A DNA stretch of 53,572 nucleotides from Verrucomicrobiota bacterium (GTDB lineage: Bacteria > Verrucomicrobiota > Verrucomicrobiia > Verrucomicrobiales > Akkermansiaceae): positions 1 to 53,572 of the forward strand of contig JAPLUI010000187.1 of the NCBI GenBank assembly GCA_026397725.1. Reading direction: 5' to 3'. Each line of letters begins with the position of its first letter. The first letter of the stretch is position 1. Under the pieces are notes generated by a model. It was not told the origin of the DNA. It did no database searches and saw only the letters and a program-made list of their open reading frames with translations. Both the position numbers and the translations under genes were made by a program. Shown piece after piece: positions 27,699 through 35,446 of this stretch.

Positions 27699-28652
27699 TC
27701 AGGATTCCAATTCCGCAAGTCCGAAACCGAACTTGCCAAAGTGATTGCCATTATAGAGCAGACAGATCCGGTCCGCATAGGCGAACAAGTGCGGATAGCA
27801 CATCATTTCACTGTCCCAACCATCGGGTGAAAGTTCAAGCCCGAGGGCGGCATCGTCGCGCACCCAATGTTTCATGTCCCGTGAATAGGCATATCCGAGA
27901 CGGTATGCGCTTGACCTCTCGGTGCGGAAGCCGGTGTGTTTCCGATAGCAAAAGACCATGTGGTAGATCCCGCCGAAGTGCAGCACCGAGGGCAGCGCCT
28001 GGCATTCGTCTTCACCAAGTCTGTCCGCGATGATGGCACGCCCTTCCTTTTCCCAGTTCAGGCCGTCTTGGGAAGATGCGTGGCCGATCTTGTAGATGCG
28101 GTCCGGCGGGGTGTCCGGGGCGGCGCGGAGCCACCGCAGGCCGAAAATATACCACATGTGATAGACTCCGTCCGTCTTCAACACAAATGCGTCACCGATC
28201 AGGAATGGCTCGTGCAGCGATGAGGTGAGAACCGGGCCTTTGCCAATTTTACGGAACGTGCGCCCGCCGTTGCGGCTGACAGCCAGGCCGATGGAAGCGT
28301 CCGCCGAGACGGAAGCCCGGCGACTCCAGCCCGTCGTGTAACCCCAGATCTCGTCACCGTCCCTGAAAATGTGGATCGGAAAAATGCCATGCTCGTCGAA
28401 ATCGCCGGTTTCACCAAGTGGAATGACGACGTGCTCGGCGACAGCCTTGATGGTGGAGAACGTCGGATCGAACTCAACATAGGAAATGTGGCTTAGAAAC
28501 TTGCCCAGGTGGTCCTTCGTGCGGGTGGAGAAATACACGCGGACCCCTTCTTCGAGGGGCAGCGCTTGCGGCGACTGGGCATATTCCAGACAACCGTTCG
28601 GCAGGCAGATCCGCGTCGGGTCAAAGATCAATCCACGCCGATTCCATTTCAT
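27699..28652 (-). CDS. Five-bladed beta-propeller glycosidase-like protein, paralogue A
   Basis: 317 aa. The repeated blade pattern (IGLAVSRNGGRTF, IGHASSQDGLNWEK, LGYAYSRDMKHWVRDD) is that of GH43/GH130-like five-bladed propellers. It has an invariant-looking DEHGIFP, a RLGEDECQALP acidic block and the end GWDSEMMCYPHLF. GH130-type enzymes are mannoside phosphorylases, but I cannot name catalytic residues with confidence. There is no signal peptide, so it should be cytoplasmic, where a phosphorylase or transferase would fit better than a hydrolase. It is a clear paralogue of the adjacent upstream gene. Confidence 0.7.
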   Translation of the reverse strand: MKWNRRGLIFDPTRICLPNGCLEYAQSPQALPLEEGVRVYFSTRTKDHLGKFLSHISYVEFDPTFSTIKAVAEHVVIPLGETGDFDEHGIFPIHIFRDGDEIWGYTTGWSRRASVSADASIGLAVSRNGGRTFRKIGKGPVLTSSLHEPFLIGDAFVLKTDGVYHMWYIFGLRWLRAAPDTPPDRIYKIGHASSQDGLNWEKEGRAIIADRLGEDECQALPSVLHFGGIYHMVFCYRKHTGFRTERSSAYRLGYAYSRDMKHWVRDDAALGLELSPDGWDSEMMCYPHLFAYADRICLLYNGNHFGKFGFGLAELES

Positions 28653-29623
28653 GAGGCGCCTCGTTCTGTATAAGATTCCATCACGGCGAGTCCGAATCCA
28701 CAGCGTCCGATGGCGTTGCCCTGATAGAGCATGAACACCCGCCCCTGATGCTGGAACACATGCGCGTAACTGACCATTTCGGAGTCCCAGCCTTCCTCGG
28801 AAAGATCGATTCCCGCCGCGTCGTCGTGTCGGGTCCAGTCAATCAGGTTGTCTGAAACGGAGTAACCTATGCGGTACCCTCTGCCTTTGGTCTTGAATCC
28901 TACCGGGTGCCGGTAGGAAAAGAACATATGGTAGCGGCCCGCATAAAACAGGATGTCCCCACCTGCCTGGCACTCATCCTCATCCAAACGGTCACAGATG
29001 AGATTCCGATTCCATTTGGACCACCGGATGCCGTCCGGTGAGGTGGCGCAGCGCAGCTTGTAAACCGGCTCCGGTCGGCCCCCGGTTTGCAACCAGTTGC
29101 GGCCGGCTGCATAGTGAAGGTACCAGAGGTCGCCGAATTTGCGGATTTTCGGGCTGCCTATGACGAACGGTTCGGCTGGCGTGTACGAAATCACCGGGCC
29201 TGGTCCGAGGCGCTGAAAGCTTTCGCCACCGTCAGTGCTAACAGCAAGCCCGATGGCCGCGTTGAATGGTACCGACTCGCACCGCGTCACTCCGGCGTAG
29301 TAGGCCCGGATCTCGCCGCCGTCGCGAATGACGGAGACCGGGTTGGTGCCGAACTCGTCGAAAGTGCCCAATTCTCCCAACGGCAACACCGGCTCGCGGC
29401 TGATCCGCCGGATGCGGAAAAGATCGTCACGGTCAACGTCGATGAATCCAATCCGGCTCACAAACTGGCCGTTGGCATCCGCCGGAGGCCGGGTACAGAA
29501 ATAGATCCGGAGAAAGTCACCAAAGGTGAGCAGGGATGGGGTTTGGGCAAAATGACTCATCCACGGCAGGTCCGTCATGGTCGTGGGATCAAACAACTTG
29601 CCGAGTTTTTTCCACTTGAACAT
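28649..29623 (-). CDS. Five-bladed beta-propeller glycosidase-like protein, paralogue B
   Basis: 324 aa. It shares the whole architecture of its downstream neighbour: KWKKLGKLFDPT at the start, PLGELGTFDEFGTNP, IGLAVSTDGGESF, CDRLDEDECQAGGD, and GWDSEMVSYAHVF near the end. The most conserved blocks between the two copies are the acidic DEDECQ and GWDSEM motifs, so these probably line the active site. The stop overlaps the next start in an ATGA. It has no signal peptide, which puts it in the cytoplasm with the glycan assembly enzymes. Confidence 0.7.
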   Translation of the reverse strand: MFKWKKLGKLFDPTTMTDLPWMSHFAQTPSLLTFGDFLRIYFCTRPPADANGQFVSRIGFIDVDRDDLFRIRRISREPVLPLGELGTFDEFGTNPVSVIRDGGEIRAYYAGVTRCESVPFNAAIGLAVSTDGGESFQRLGPGPVISYTPAEPFVIGSPKIRKFGDLWYLHYAAGRNWLQTGGRPEPVYKLRCATSPDGIRWSKWNRNLICDRLDEDECQAGGDILFYAGRYHMFFSYRHPVGFKTKGRGYRIGYSVSDNLIDWTRHDDAAGIDLSEEGWDSEMVSYAHVFQHQGRVFMLYQGNAIGRCGFGLAVMESYTERGAS

Positions 29624-29624
29624 A

Positions 29625-30926
29625 TTACATCAAGCCCCCAATCAAAGATTCAATTCCGTCCACATCAAACACCGCCACCCCCAACAGACGATGCACCTTC
29701 TCCCGGTCGGGGAAGTGGTTGTCAACGAAAATGGCGGCTTCGGGATCGATGAAATCGTGCTTTTCGTCCAGCTCGCGGAGCACCAGGATCTCATCAAACA
29801 GGGCTTCGGGAATGCAGGCCTGTCTGAGTGACTCGCGAATATCGTACCGGTGCTTGGTCAGCAACGAGACCCGGTGGCCGCGATTCCGGCATTGGTACAA
29901 CAGCGCGAGAGCCTGGACATTGACTTTGCCATTGATAATCAGCGTGTCATCGAAGTCGATGTACAGATGCTGCCAGCGATACTCCAGCAGATACCGACTC
30001 TGGAGACTGCGGGACAGCCGCGCGGGATAGTTGTTGCTAACGATCCGCACCTCCGAATCCATGGCATCAAAGAGGCTGAGCAACGCGAAATTGACGCCAC
30101 ACTGGCGATATAGGCCCATCGTGCTGGATGGTCTGACCGCAAACTCGAGGAGCTTCCACTGGCAGGTGGCGTTCTGTTTAACCTGGAAGAACCACGCACC
30201 CCGCAACTTCACCCGCCGATTGATTGATTCCGCAATCGCCTGAACATCCGGCGACAGCGGGACAGTGGCGGACTCGAATGAAATGCCGATCGTTACCCGC
30301 TCGCGCGTGCGAGGTCCGATGAAGCGCAAGACCCCGTGGCGGTCGGTAAAGCAGTCCACGCTCAGTTCCTCGCCGGGAAGGTGTTCGCAAACCAACAACC
30401 CGGGATTGCCCGCCACCTGCCGCCGTAGTTCTGCCGCATCGTGGACCAGACAGGTTCCTTGCCCGCCCTGGCCCTCGTCCGGCTTGAGGAACACCGGGAA
30501 CTTGGGCGGCGGCTCGTAGGGTTCCGGATAAACCCCGGGGCAGAACGCCTCATCAGCAAACAGTTTGTAGGTGAGGCTCTTGCGCCTTGCGAGCAGAGCG
30601 CTTGCGTAGGGAGATCCGATGACCCGGGCGGCCAGGCGGGACTGGCATGCGGCCAAATGCAGTGCGATGCTGTCGTGGGTAGGGTAGATGAAATCAATCG
30701 CCCATCGGCGCAGCAGGGCGTTGAATTTGTCCGGAAAATCACAGTTTTGAATGTAATAGTCGCCTTCCGCGTAGCGTTCCGAGGGGTAGATGAAGCGGGC
30801 ATGATCCGGCTTGCCGGACGCTCCGAACAGTTCGACATGCAGGTTAAAGCGCAGGGAGTTATATAATTCGAATCCGATCTCGGATCCCGCCGGAAAGATC
30901 AGGACATTTTTCCTGGGGGGTGACAT
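29625..30926 (-). CDS. ATP-grasp ligase fused to a HAD-type phosphatase domain
   Basis: 433 aa. Residues 1-300 are an ATP-grasp fold: Rossmann-like start NVLIFPAGSEIGFELYNSL, a lysine-bearing FPVFLKPDEGQGGQGTCLV loop, the EHLPGEELSVDCFTD strand and a late LLEFAVRPSSTMG metal site. Residues about 320-433 are HAD-like: motif I YIDFDDTLI, the LLTKHR threonine motif and a FVDNHFPDR acidic motif. An ATP-grasp enzyme would join an acid to an amine or thiol through an acyl phosphate, and the HAD domain could remove a phosphate from the same molecule. The Met at 30926 starts just before the first strand, two bases after the methyltransferase stop. Confidence 0.75.
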   Translation of the reverse strand: MSPPRKNVLIFPAGSEIGFELYNSLRFNLHVELFGASGKPDHARFIYPSERYAEGDYYIQNCDFPDKFNALLRRWAIDFIYPTHDSIALHLAACQSRLAARVIGSPYASALLARRKSLTYKLFADEAFCPGVYPEPYEPPPKFPVFLKPDEGQGGQGTCLVHDAAELRRQVAGNPGLLVCEHLPGEELSVDCFTDRHGVLRFIGPRTRERVTIGISFESATVPLSPDVQAIAESINRRVKLRGAWFFQVKQNATCQWKLLEFAVRPSSTMGLYRQCGVNFALLSLFDAMDSEVRIVSNNYPARLSRSLQSRYLLEYRWQHLYIDFDDTLIINGKVNVQALALLYQCRNRGHRVSLLTKHRYDIRESLRQACIPEALFDEILVLRELDEKHDFIDPEAAIFVDNHFPDREKVHRLLGVAVFDVDGIESLIGGLM

Positions 30927-30928
30927 TC

Positions 30929-31657
30929 TCAACTGGCGTTCGGTGAAATTTCGGCCAGCAGGCCGCATGAAAGCTCCGGATAATCCACGCCCACCTGGCA
31001 CAGTGCGTCGAGGATTCGTTCGTCGAGGTTCAACGACAGGATTTGCGCGGTGGTCAGCGGCTTCAGATAGATGCCCTCCATGCTGACCAGTTTGTAACCG
31101 GCCGCCTCGATGTCGGTTTCGAGGGTATCCACCGTGTAATAGCGCCGATGTCCCAACAGCAGATCATGTTCGGAGAGTTCGGTCATGTCGGACAACATGC
31201 CGGCGAGATGGCCCAGTCGCCGGTTGAGGACTGCCGCGTTGGGCACGGTTACAAAGACCCGGCCACCCGGTGCCAGGAACGGCTTGAACAGCGCCATGAT
31301 CTGTACCGGGTTTTCCACGTGCTCAAGAATATATCCGAAAACCATGACCTCGAATTGTTCTGCGGAGGCGAAGTTCTCGAAATACGTCTGCACGATCTCC
31401 GGCCGGCAGGCGGGATACAATTGGTGGAAATTGGCGATCACGGCTGGCGATGCATCGATTACCACATGCCGCTTGAAGTGGTGATTGAAAATTTCGGTGG
31501 TGACGCCGTGGCCCAGGCCTAGCTCTAGCAGCGAGTTGGCCCCGGAGGTGCGTTCGATAATCCGTTTCGGATACCATTTCAACTGGAGCAGATTGTCGAA
31601 GTCGTATATGCTCTGGCGCTCATAGGCTTTTACGTGAGTGTCGAGTTGATGGTTCAT
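30929..31657 (-). CDS. Class I SAM-dependent methyltransferase
   Basis: 242 aa. Motif I LLELGLGHGVTTEIF, acidic motif VIDASPAVI, VMVFGYILEHVENP and GGRVFVTVPNAAVLNR are well preserved. The C-terminal half (RRYYTVDTLETDIEAAGYK, then EGIYLKPLTTAQI) matches the methyltransferase encoded at 26938, so the two form a subfamily and may act on related sugars. The ATP-grasp/HAD gene follows two bases later, which links the two functionally. Confidence 0.8.
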   Translation of the reverse strand: MNHQLDTHVKAYERQSIYDFDNLLQLKWYPKRIIERTSGANSLLELGLGHGVTTEIFNHHFKRHVVIDASPAVIANFHQLYPACRPEIVQTYFENFASAEQFEVMVFGYILEHVENPVQIMALFKPFLAPGGRVFVTVPNAAVLNRRLGHLAGMLSDMTELSEHDLLLGHRRYYTVDTLETDIEAAGYKLVSMEGIYLKPLTTAQILSLNLDERILDALCQVGVDYPELSCGLLAEISPNAS

Positions 31658-31715
31658 GGTGGTTGAAGTGAGGTGCGGCCGGATGTTGGCCCGGTGGGAA
31701 TATTCTTCCGCGGGG

Positions 31716-32414
31716 TCAATCCAACGTGTATCCGGTGTTCAACATGTCGGCAATTGCCTGTGGGTCGTTGAACATGATCACATCGATGATTGATAGCCAG
31801 GGCACAAACGGGTCGCCGAACTGCGGATACTCGTGCGGTTTTGCTTGGAGGAATTGCAGGTCGATGCCGCGCGCGCGGAAGGCTTCCTTCGAATACAGGG
31901 CCACCCCGCCTATCGCGTTCACGTAGGTGCTGGCACCGATCACTTCACAGCAGGCCAGCACTTTGTCCTGATTTTTCAGGCGATGGTCAATGCTGAGATG
32001 CGACGAGACCATGATTTCGGTTGCGATCCCCAGATGCTCACAGATGCTGACGATGGAGTGGTGGAGAAAGCGAAACAGGTTCGTGTCCTCATGTCTGAGG
32101 ATTCGTTCGAGCAGCGGGAAGGTCCGGTTGAAGTTTGGCGCCCGTTGATACGCTCCGCGGAACCGGTTCAGGAGGTGATCAGGGTGAAAGTCCGGCGCCA
32201 GTGCGCGCTCCACGACGTCCAGCGAGTCCGAGGCGCTTTTCAATGGCAGCGTGAAGGTGGCATCGCGGCCATTGCGCAGCATCCGGTTGCGGTTGATCCA
32301 GCCCTGCTTGGTGTATTTGATGTTGTCATAGACGACGAACAGGTCCACCGCCGCGATCAGTTGGAAATAACCGAGGTAAGGCAGGAAATACGGCTGCATG
32401 ATGGCCAGTCTCAT
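31716..32414 (-). CDS. WbqC-family protein
   Basis: 232 aa. The WbqC signature is plain: MRLAIMQPYFLPYLGYFQLI, the DLFVVYDNIKYTKQGWINRN block with the catalytic-looking YDxxxxxK, and later CCEVIGASTYVNAIGG with a final HEYPQFGDPFVPWLSIID. WbqC proteins occur in O-antigen clusters with 4-amino-4,6-dideoxyhexoses and have been proposed to attach an amino acid to the sugar amine; this is a family-level proposal. The gene immediately upstream is a VioA-like aminotransferase, which fits. The Met at 32414 is chosen because it begins the conserved strand. Confidence 0.85.
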   Translation of the reverse strand: MRLAIMQPYFLPYLGYFQLIAAVDLFVVYDNIKYTKQGWINRNRMLRNGRDATFTLPLKSASDSLDVVERALAPDFHPDHLLNRFRGAYQRAPNFNRTFPLLERILRHEDTNLFRFLHHSIVSICEHLGIATEIMVSSHLSIDHRLKNQDKVLACCEVIGASTYVNAIGGVALYSKEAFRARGIDLQFLQAKPHEYPQFGDPFVPWLSIIDVIMFNDPQAIADMLNTGYTLD

Positions 32415-32454
32415 TGCGGATCTCCTGCCATGGCTGCAATTCGCACGGGGCGTC

Positions 32455-33564
32455 CTATTGGGTGGCAATGAGGCTGGCGATCTCTTCGACTTTCGAGATC
32501 TCCAGATCGGGATAGATCGGCAAACAGAGAACTTGGTTTGAAGTGACAGTAGCCACCGGCAAATTGTCCCGGTGGGCGGAGGGCAGGCCGCGGTACATGG
32601 GGAAGTCCGAGATGAGGGGATAGAAATAGCGGCGGGGATGAATGCCGTGGTCCTTGAGGGTTTGATAGAGAGCGTCCCGAGTGAGCGGGTAGGCGGCCTC
32701 GATCAGGATTGGAAAGTAGGCATGGTTGGCAACTTTCTCACCCCCGTCATTCAAGCGGCGGATACCCTTCACCCCTTGCAGCCGCTCACAGTAGGCCGCA
32801 TCAAGCTCCTTGCGTTGTGCAATGGCGCTGTCGATGTATTGCAATTGCAGGAGCCCCAGCGCCGCATTGAATTCGCTCATTTTGCCATTGATGCCGGGTG
32901 CGACGACGGTGACTTCGCCCACATGGCCGAAGTTTTTGAGCTGGTCGATGCGGATTTTGGTTTTGGCGTCGGGACAGATGATGGCGCCACCCTCGAAGGT
33001 GTTGAACACCTTGGTGGCATGGAAGCTCAGCACGGACAGATCGCCATGCCGGAGGATGCTGCCCTGTTCGTCCCGCACCCCGAAGGCATGGGCGGCGTCG
33101 TAAATGACCTTGAGGTTATAGTTGTCCGCGATTTTCTGGATGGCCGCGACATCACAAACATGTCCGTAGCAATGGACCGGCATGATGGCGGTGGTTTGCG
33201 GGGTGATGGCGGCTTCGATTTTGGTCGGATCCAGGTTGAGGGTGTGCGGGCAAATGTCCACGAACACCGGCTTGATTCCGTTCCAAAGCAGTGAGTGGGA
33301 GGTCGCAACAAACGAATAGGGCGTGGTGATCACTTCCCCGGTGATACGCAGAGACTGCAGCGCCGTCACCAGGGCGATGGTGGCGTTGGTGAACAAGGCG
33401 ATGTGTTCCACGCCGAGATACCGGCACAGGGACTCTTCCAGTTGCTGATGCAATGGACCACAATTGGTGAGAATCCGGGTCTCCCAGATTTTCTCCAGAT
33501 AGGGGATGAACTCCTCAAGCGGCGGCAGGAAAGGCCGGGTGACAAATGTTGGTTTCGGTTGCAT
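32455..33564 (-). CDS. DegT/DnrJ/EryC1 sugar aminotransferase, VioA-like
   Basis: 369 aa. It is a PLP enzyme with the Lys in LSFHATKVFNTFEGGA (Schiff-base Lys), VIYDAAHAFG for PLP contact and the ILTNCGPLHQQLEE start typical of the family. The pattern PTFVTRPFLPPLEEFIPYLE and NFGHVGE resembles aminotransferases that act at C4 of dTDP-4-keto-6-deoxyglucose (VioA group). RmlA and RmlB in the same cluster would supply that substrate. Product expectation: dTDP-4-amino-4,6-dideoxyglucose, by inference. The start at 33564 fits the family N-terminus; an in-frame ATG at 33612 is the alternative. Confidence 0.85.
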   Translation of the reverse strand: MQPKPTFVTRPFLPPLEEFIPYLEKIWETRILTNCGPLHQQLEESLCRYLGVEHIALFTNATIALVTALQSLRITGEVITTPYSFVATSHSLLWNGIKPVFVDICPHTLNLDPTKIEAAITPQTTAIMPVHCYGHVCDVAAIQKIADNYNLKVIYDAAHAFGVRDEQGSILRHGDLSVLSFHATKVFNTFEGGAIICPDAKTKIRIDQLKNFGHVGEVTVVAPGINGKMSEFNAALGLLQLQYIDSAIAQRKELDAAYCERLQGVKGIRRLNDGGEKVANHAYFPILIEAAYPLTRDALYQTLKDHGIHPRRYFYPLISDFPMYRGLPSAHRDNLPVATVTSNQVLCLPIYPDLEISKVEEIASLIATQ

Positions 33565-33614
33565 GCGCGATCGCCTGATGGCGGGGATTGATCCAGCATC
33601 TGGGCAAGTCATCG

Positions 33615-34697
33615 TCAGCGGGGGCACTGGTCACACCAGTTCAAGGTGCGGCGGATGGCCTCGTTGAGGTCCACCGTTTCCCGCAGGCCCAGTTCGGTGC
33701 GGGCCTTGAGGGTGCATGGAACATAGCGGGACCCGGGGCGTGCCGGGTCGGGCGCTTGTGCGATTTGAACCGGTATCGGTGGCGTTAGGCTATCGCTCAC
33801 CGCCTGGGCCACCGCCGCGATGGGCAAGCCGAGTTCGGAGCCGACGTTGTAGGCCTGGCTGCCGGCGCCGCGCAGCAGCAGCGTCCACAGCCAGATGGTT
33901 AGATCGGCGGCATATAGGTAGGAACGACACGGCGTGCCGTCGCCGGCGATGCGGATGGAGTCGCGGGCCAGGGCATCGCGGAGGAAGTTGCCGACGGCGA
34001 ACTTGCCGTCCAGCGGCAGGTACGGTCCGATGAAGGTGAAGCAGCGGGCAATGACGCTGGTCAGACCGAACTGGCGGAAGTAAAGCGCGCAGAGCGACTC
34101 GGCGGCACGCTTGGCCTCGCCGGGAATTCCGTAGGCGGAGTGGGTGTCGGTCGGATCGGGGCCGCCGGAGAAGTGCTCCGGGAGGCGCTCGAGGTCCGGT
34201 GGTTGGCGGCCATAGATGGCACCGGAACTGGTGAACAGGAATCGTCGCACGCCGGCCTGCCTGGCAAATTCCAGGACGTGGCGGGTGCCCTCGACGTTGA
34301 CGTCGAAAACCTGCAGCGGATCGCTGGCCATCACCGAGAGGTCGGCCTCGGTGGCGGCGTGAATCACCTGCGAGAATTCGCCGCGCGGGAAGTCAAAACT
34401 CCGCACGTCTCCCGCCTGGAGGTGGATGGCGGGATGGCCGGCCAGATGCGGCACTTTGTGTTGGAACGCAGCCGGGCTGCGGGTGAGCACGGTGACCTGC
34501 GCGCCAAGGTGGTGCCGGTCGTTGGCCCAGACGAAACTTTCCAGCAACCAGCAACCGAAGAAACCGGTGCCGCCGGTTAGAAAAATCCGCTGGCCGCGCA
34601 GGTCCTCCCAGAGTCCACGGGTATGAGCCAGGATGTGGTCGAGGTCGGCGGCGAGAGGGTTGGCGGTCAAAGTTGAGAGAGCGGCGGGTTGCTTCAT
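33615..34697 (-). CDS. NAD-dependent epimerase/dehydratase family sugar-nucleotide reductase
   Basis: 360 aa, extended SDR. It has LTGGTGFFGCWLLES (GxxGxxG), HAATEADLSV, LFTSSGAIYG and GPYLPLDGKFAVGNFLRDAL. The catalytic Tyr-Lys pair is unusual: SAYGIPGEAKRAAE places Tyr and Lys seven apart instead of four. It is encoded directly after the CDP-3,6-dideoxyhexose E1 and E3 genes, with a 4-base overlap, so it is the best candidate for the final C4 reductase (CDP-abequose or CDP-paratose synthase type). The Met at 34697 is used; a longer upstream frame reads as Arg/Pro-rich noise overlapping the previous gene. Confidence 0.75.
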   Translation of the reverse strand: MKQPAALSTLTANPLAADLDHILAHTRGLWEDLRGQRIFLTGGTGFFGCWLLESFVWANDRHHLGAQVTVLTRSPAAFQHKVPHLAGHPAIHLQAGDVRSFDFPRGEFSQVIHAATEADLSVMASDPLQVFDVNVEGTRHVLEFARQAGVRRFLFTSSGAIYGRQPPDLERLPEHFSGGPDPTDTHSAYGIPGEAKRAAESLCALYFRQFGLTSVIARCFTFIGPYLPLDGKFAVGNFLRDALARDSIRIAGDGTPCRSYLYAADLTIWLWTLLLRGAGSQAYNVGSELGLPIAAVAQAVSDSLTPPIPVQIAQAPDPARPGSRYVPCTLKARTELGLRETVDLNEAIRRTLNWCDQCPR

Positions 34698-35446
34698 TCC
34701 CAGGCGTCGGTGCGGATGTTTTCCCGGGCGATGCCGCGTGTTTGCAGGTCGGTGGCCAGGGCCTTCAACATCACCGGCGGGCCGGATAGATAGAAGACGG
34801 AGGTGGCCGGGCCGGGGGCTGAGCCCGGCGGGCAGAGTGCCGCCAAATCGATGCGACCGGTCAAGCACCGGGGTGCCCGCGGCAGGGCGGACATCTGCTG
34901 CGCAAAGGCTGCATCCGCCGTTTCGGTGAAAAACACCAGCTTGAGTTTCGGCACGGCGGCGAGTTGCCGGAGCATCATTTCCCGAAACAGGAGCAAGCCC
35001 GGCGTCCGCACGCCATAGACGAGTGTGACCGCTGGCGAGCCCTGCGGCGCAAGCGCCTCTAGCAAAGCGGTGAAGGCGCTGATGCCGGTGCCGCCGGCGA
35101 TGAGCACCGCGTCGCGCTGCTCATCGATGATGAAATCCCCGTAAGGCAGCTTGACCCACACCTCGCCACCCACCTGGAGCGTCCGCTCCATCAGTGTGGT
35201 GTAACGGCCCTTGACCGAATAGCAAATCCGTAACTGGCGGCGTTCGTGCGGCGAACTGGCGATCGAAAACACCCGCGACTCCGGCCAGAATCCCGCCGGG
35301 TCGTAAGGGTCCACCGTCAGGTGCAGGAACTGCCCGGCCCGGAACGCCGGCACCGCAGTCCGGGGCGCGAGATCCACGGTGTAAACTCGTTCCCCGTGGT
35401 CGGTGATGGCCTCGACGGTACAGCGGATTTTGCGGGGCTGGCTCAT
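34694..35446 (-). CDS. FAD/NAD(P) oxidoreductase, E3-type reductase without ferredoxin domain
   Basis: 250 aa of the ferredoxin-NADP reductase family. FAD binding is at SRVFSIASSP (RxxS), with ICYSVKGRYT for isoalloxazine and pyrophosphate contacts. The NAD motif is AGGTGISAFTALLE, and the end YLSGPPVM...TDAWE is typical. In the ascarylose and dideoxyhexose pathways E3 (AscD/RfbI) passes electrons to the [2Fe-2S] dehydratase E1, and E3 normally carries its own N-terminal plant-type [2Fe-2S] domain. Here that domain is absent: the protein begins directly with the FAD barrel. Overlap by one base with rfbH (TGATG) supports joint function. Confidence 0.85.
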   Translation of the reverse strand: MSQPRKIRCTVEAITDHGERVYTVDLAPRTAVPAFRAGQFLHLTVDPYDPAGFWPESRVFSIASSPHERRQLRICYSVKGRYTTLMERTLQVGGEVWVKLPYGDFIIDEQRDAVLIAGGTGISAFTALLEALAPQGSPAVTLVYGVRTPGLLLFREMMLRQLAAVPKLKLVFFTETADAAFAQQMSALPRAPRCLTGRIDLAALCPPGSAPGPATSVFYLSGPPVMLKALATDLQTRGIARENIRTDAWE

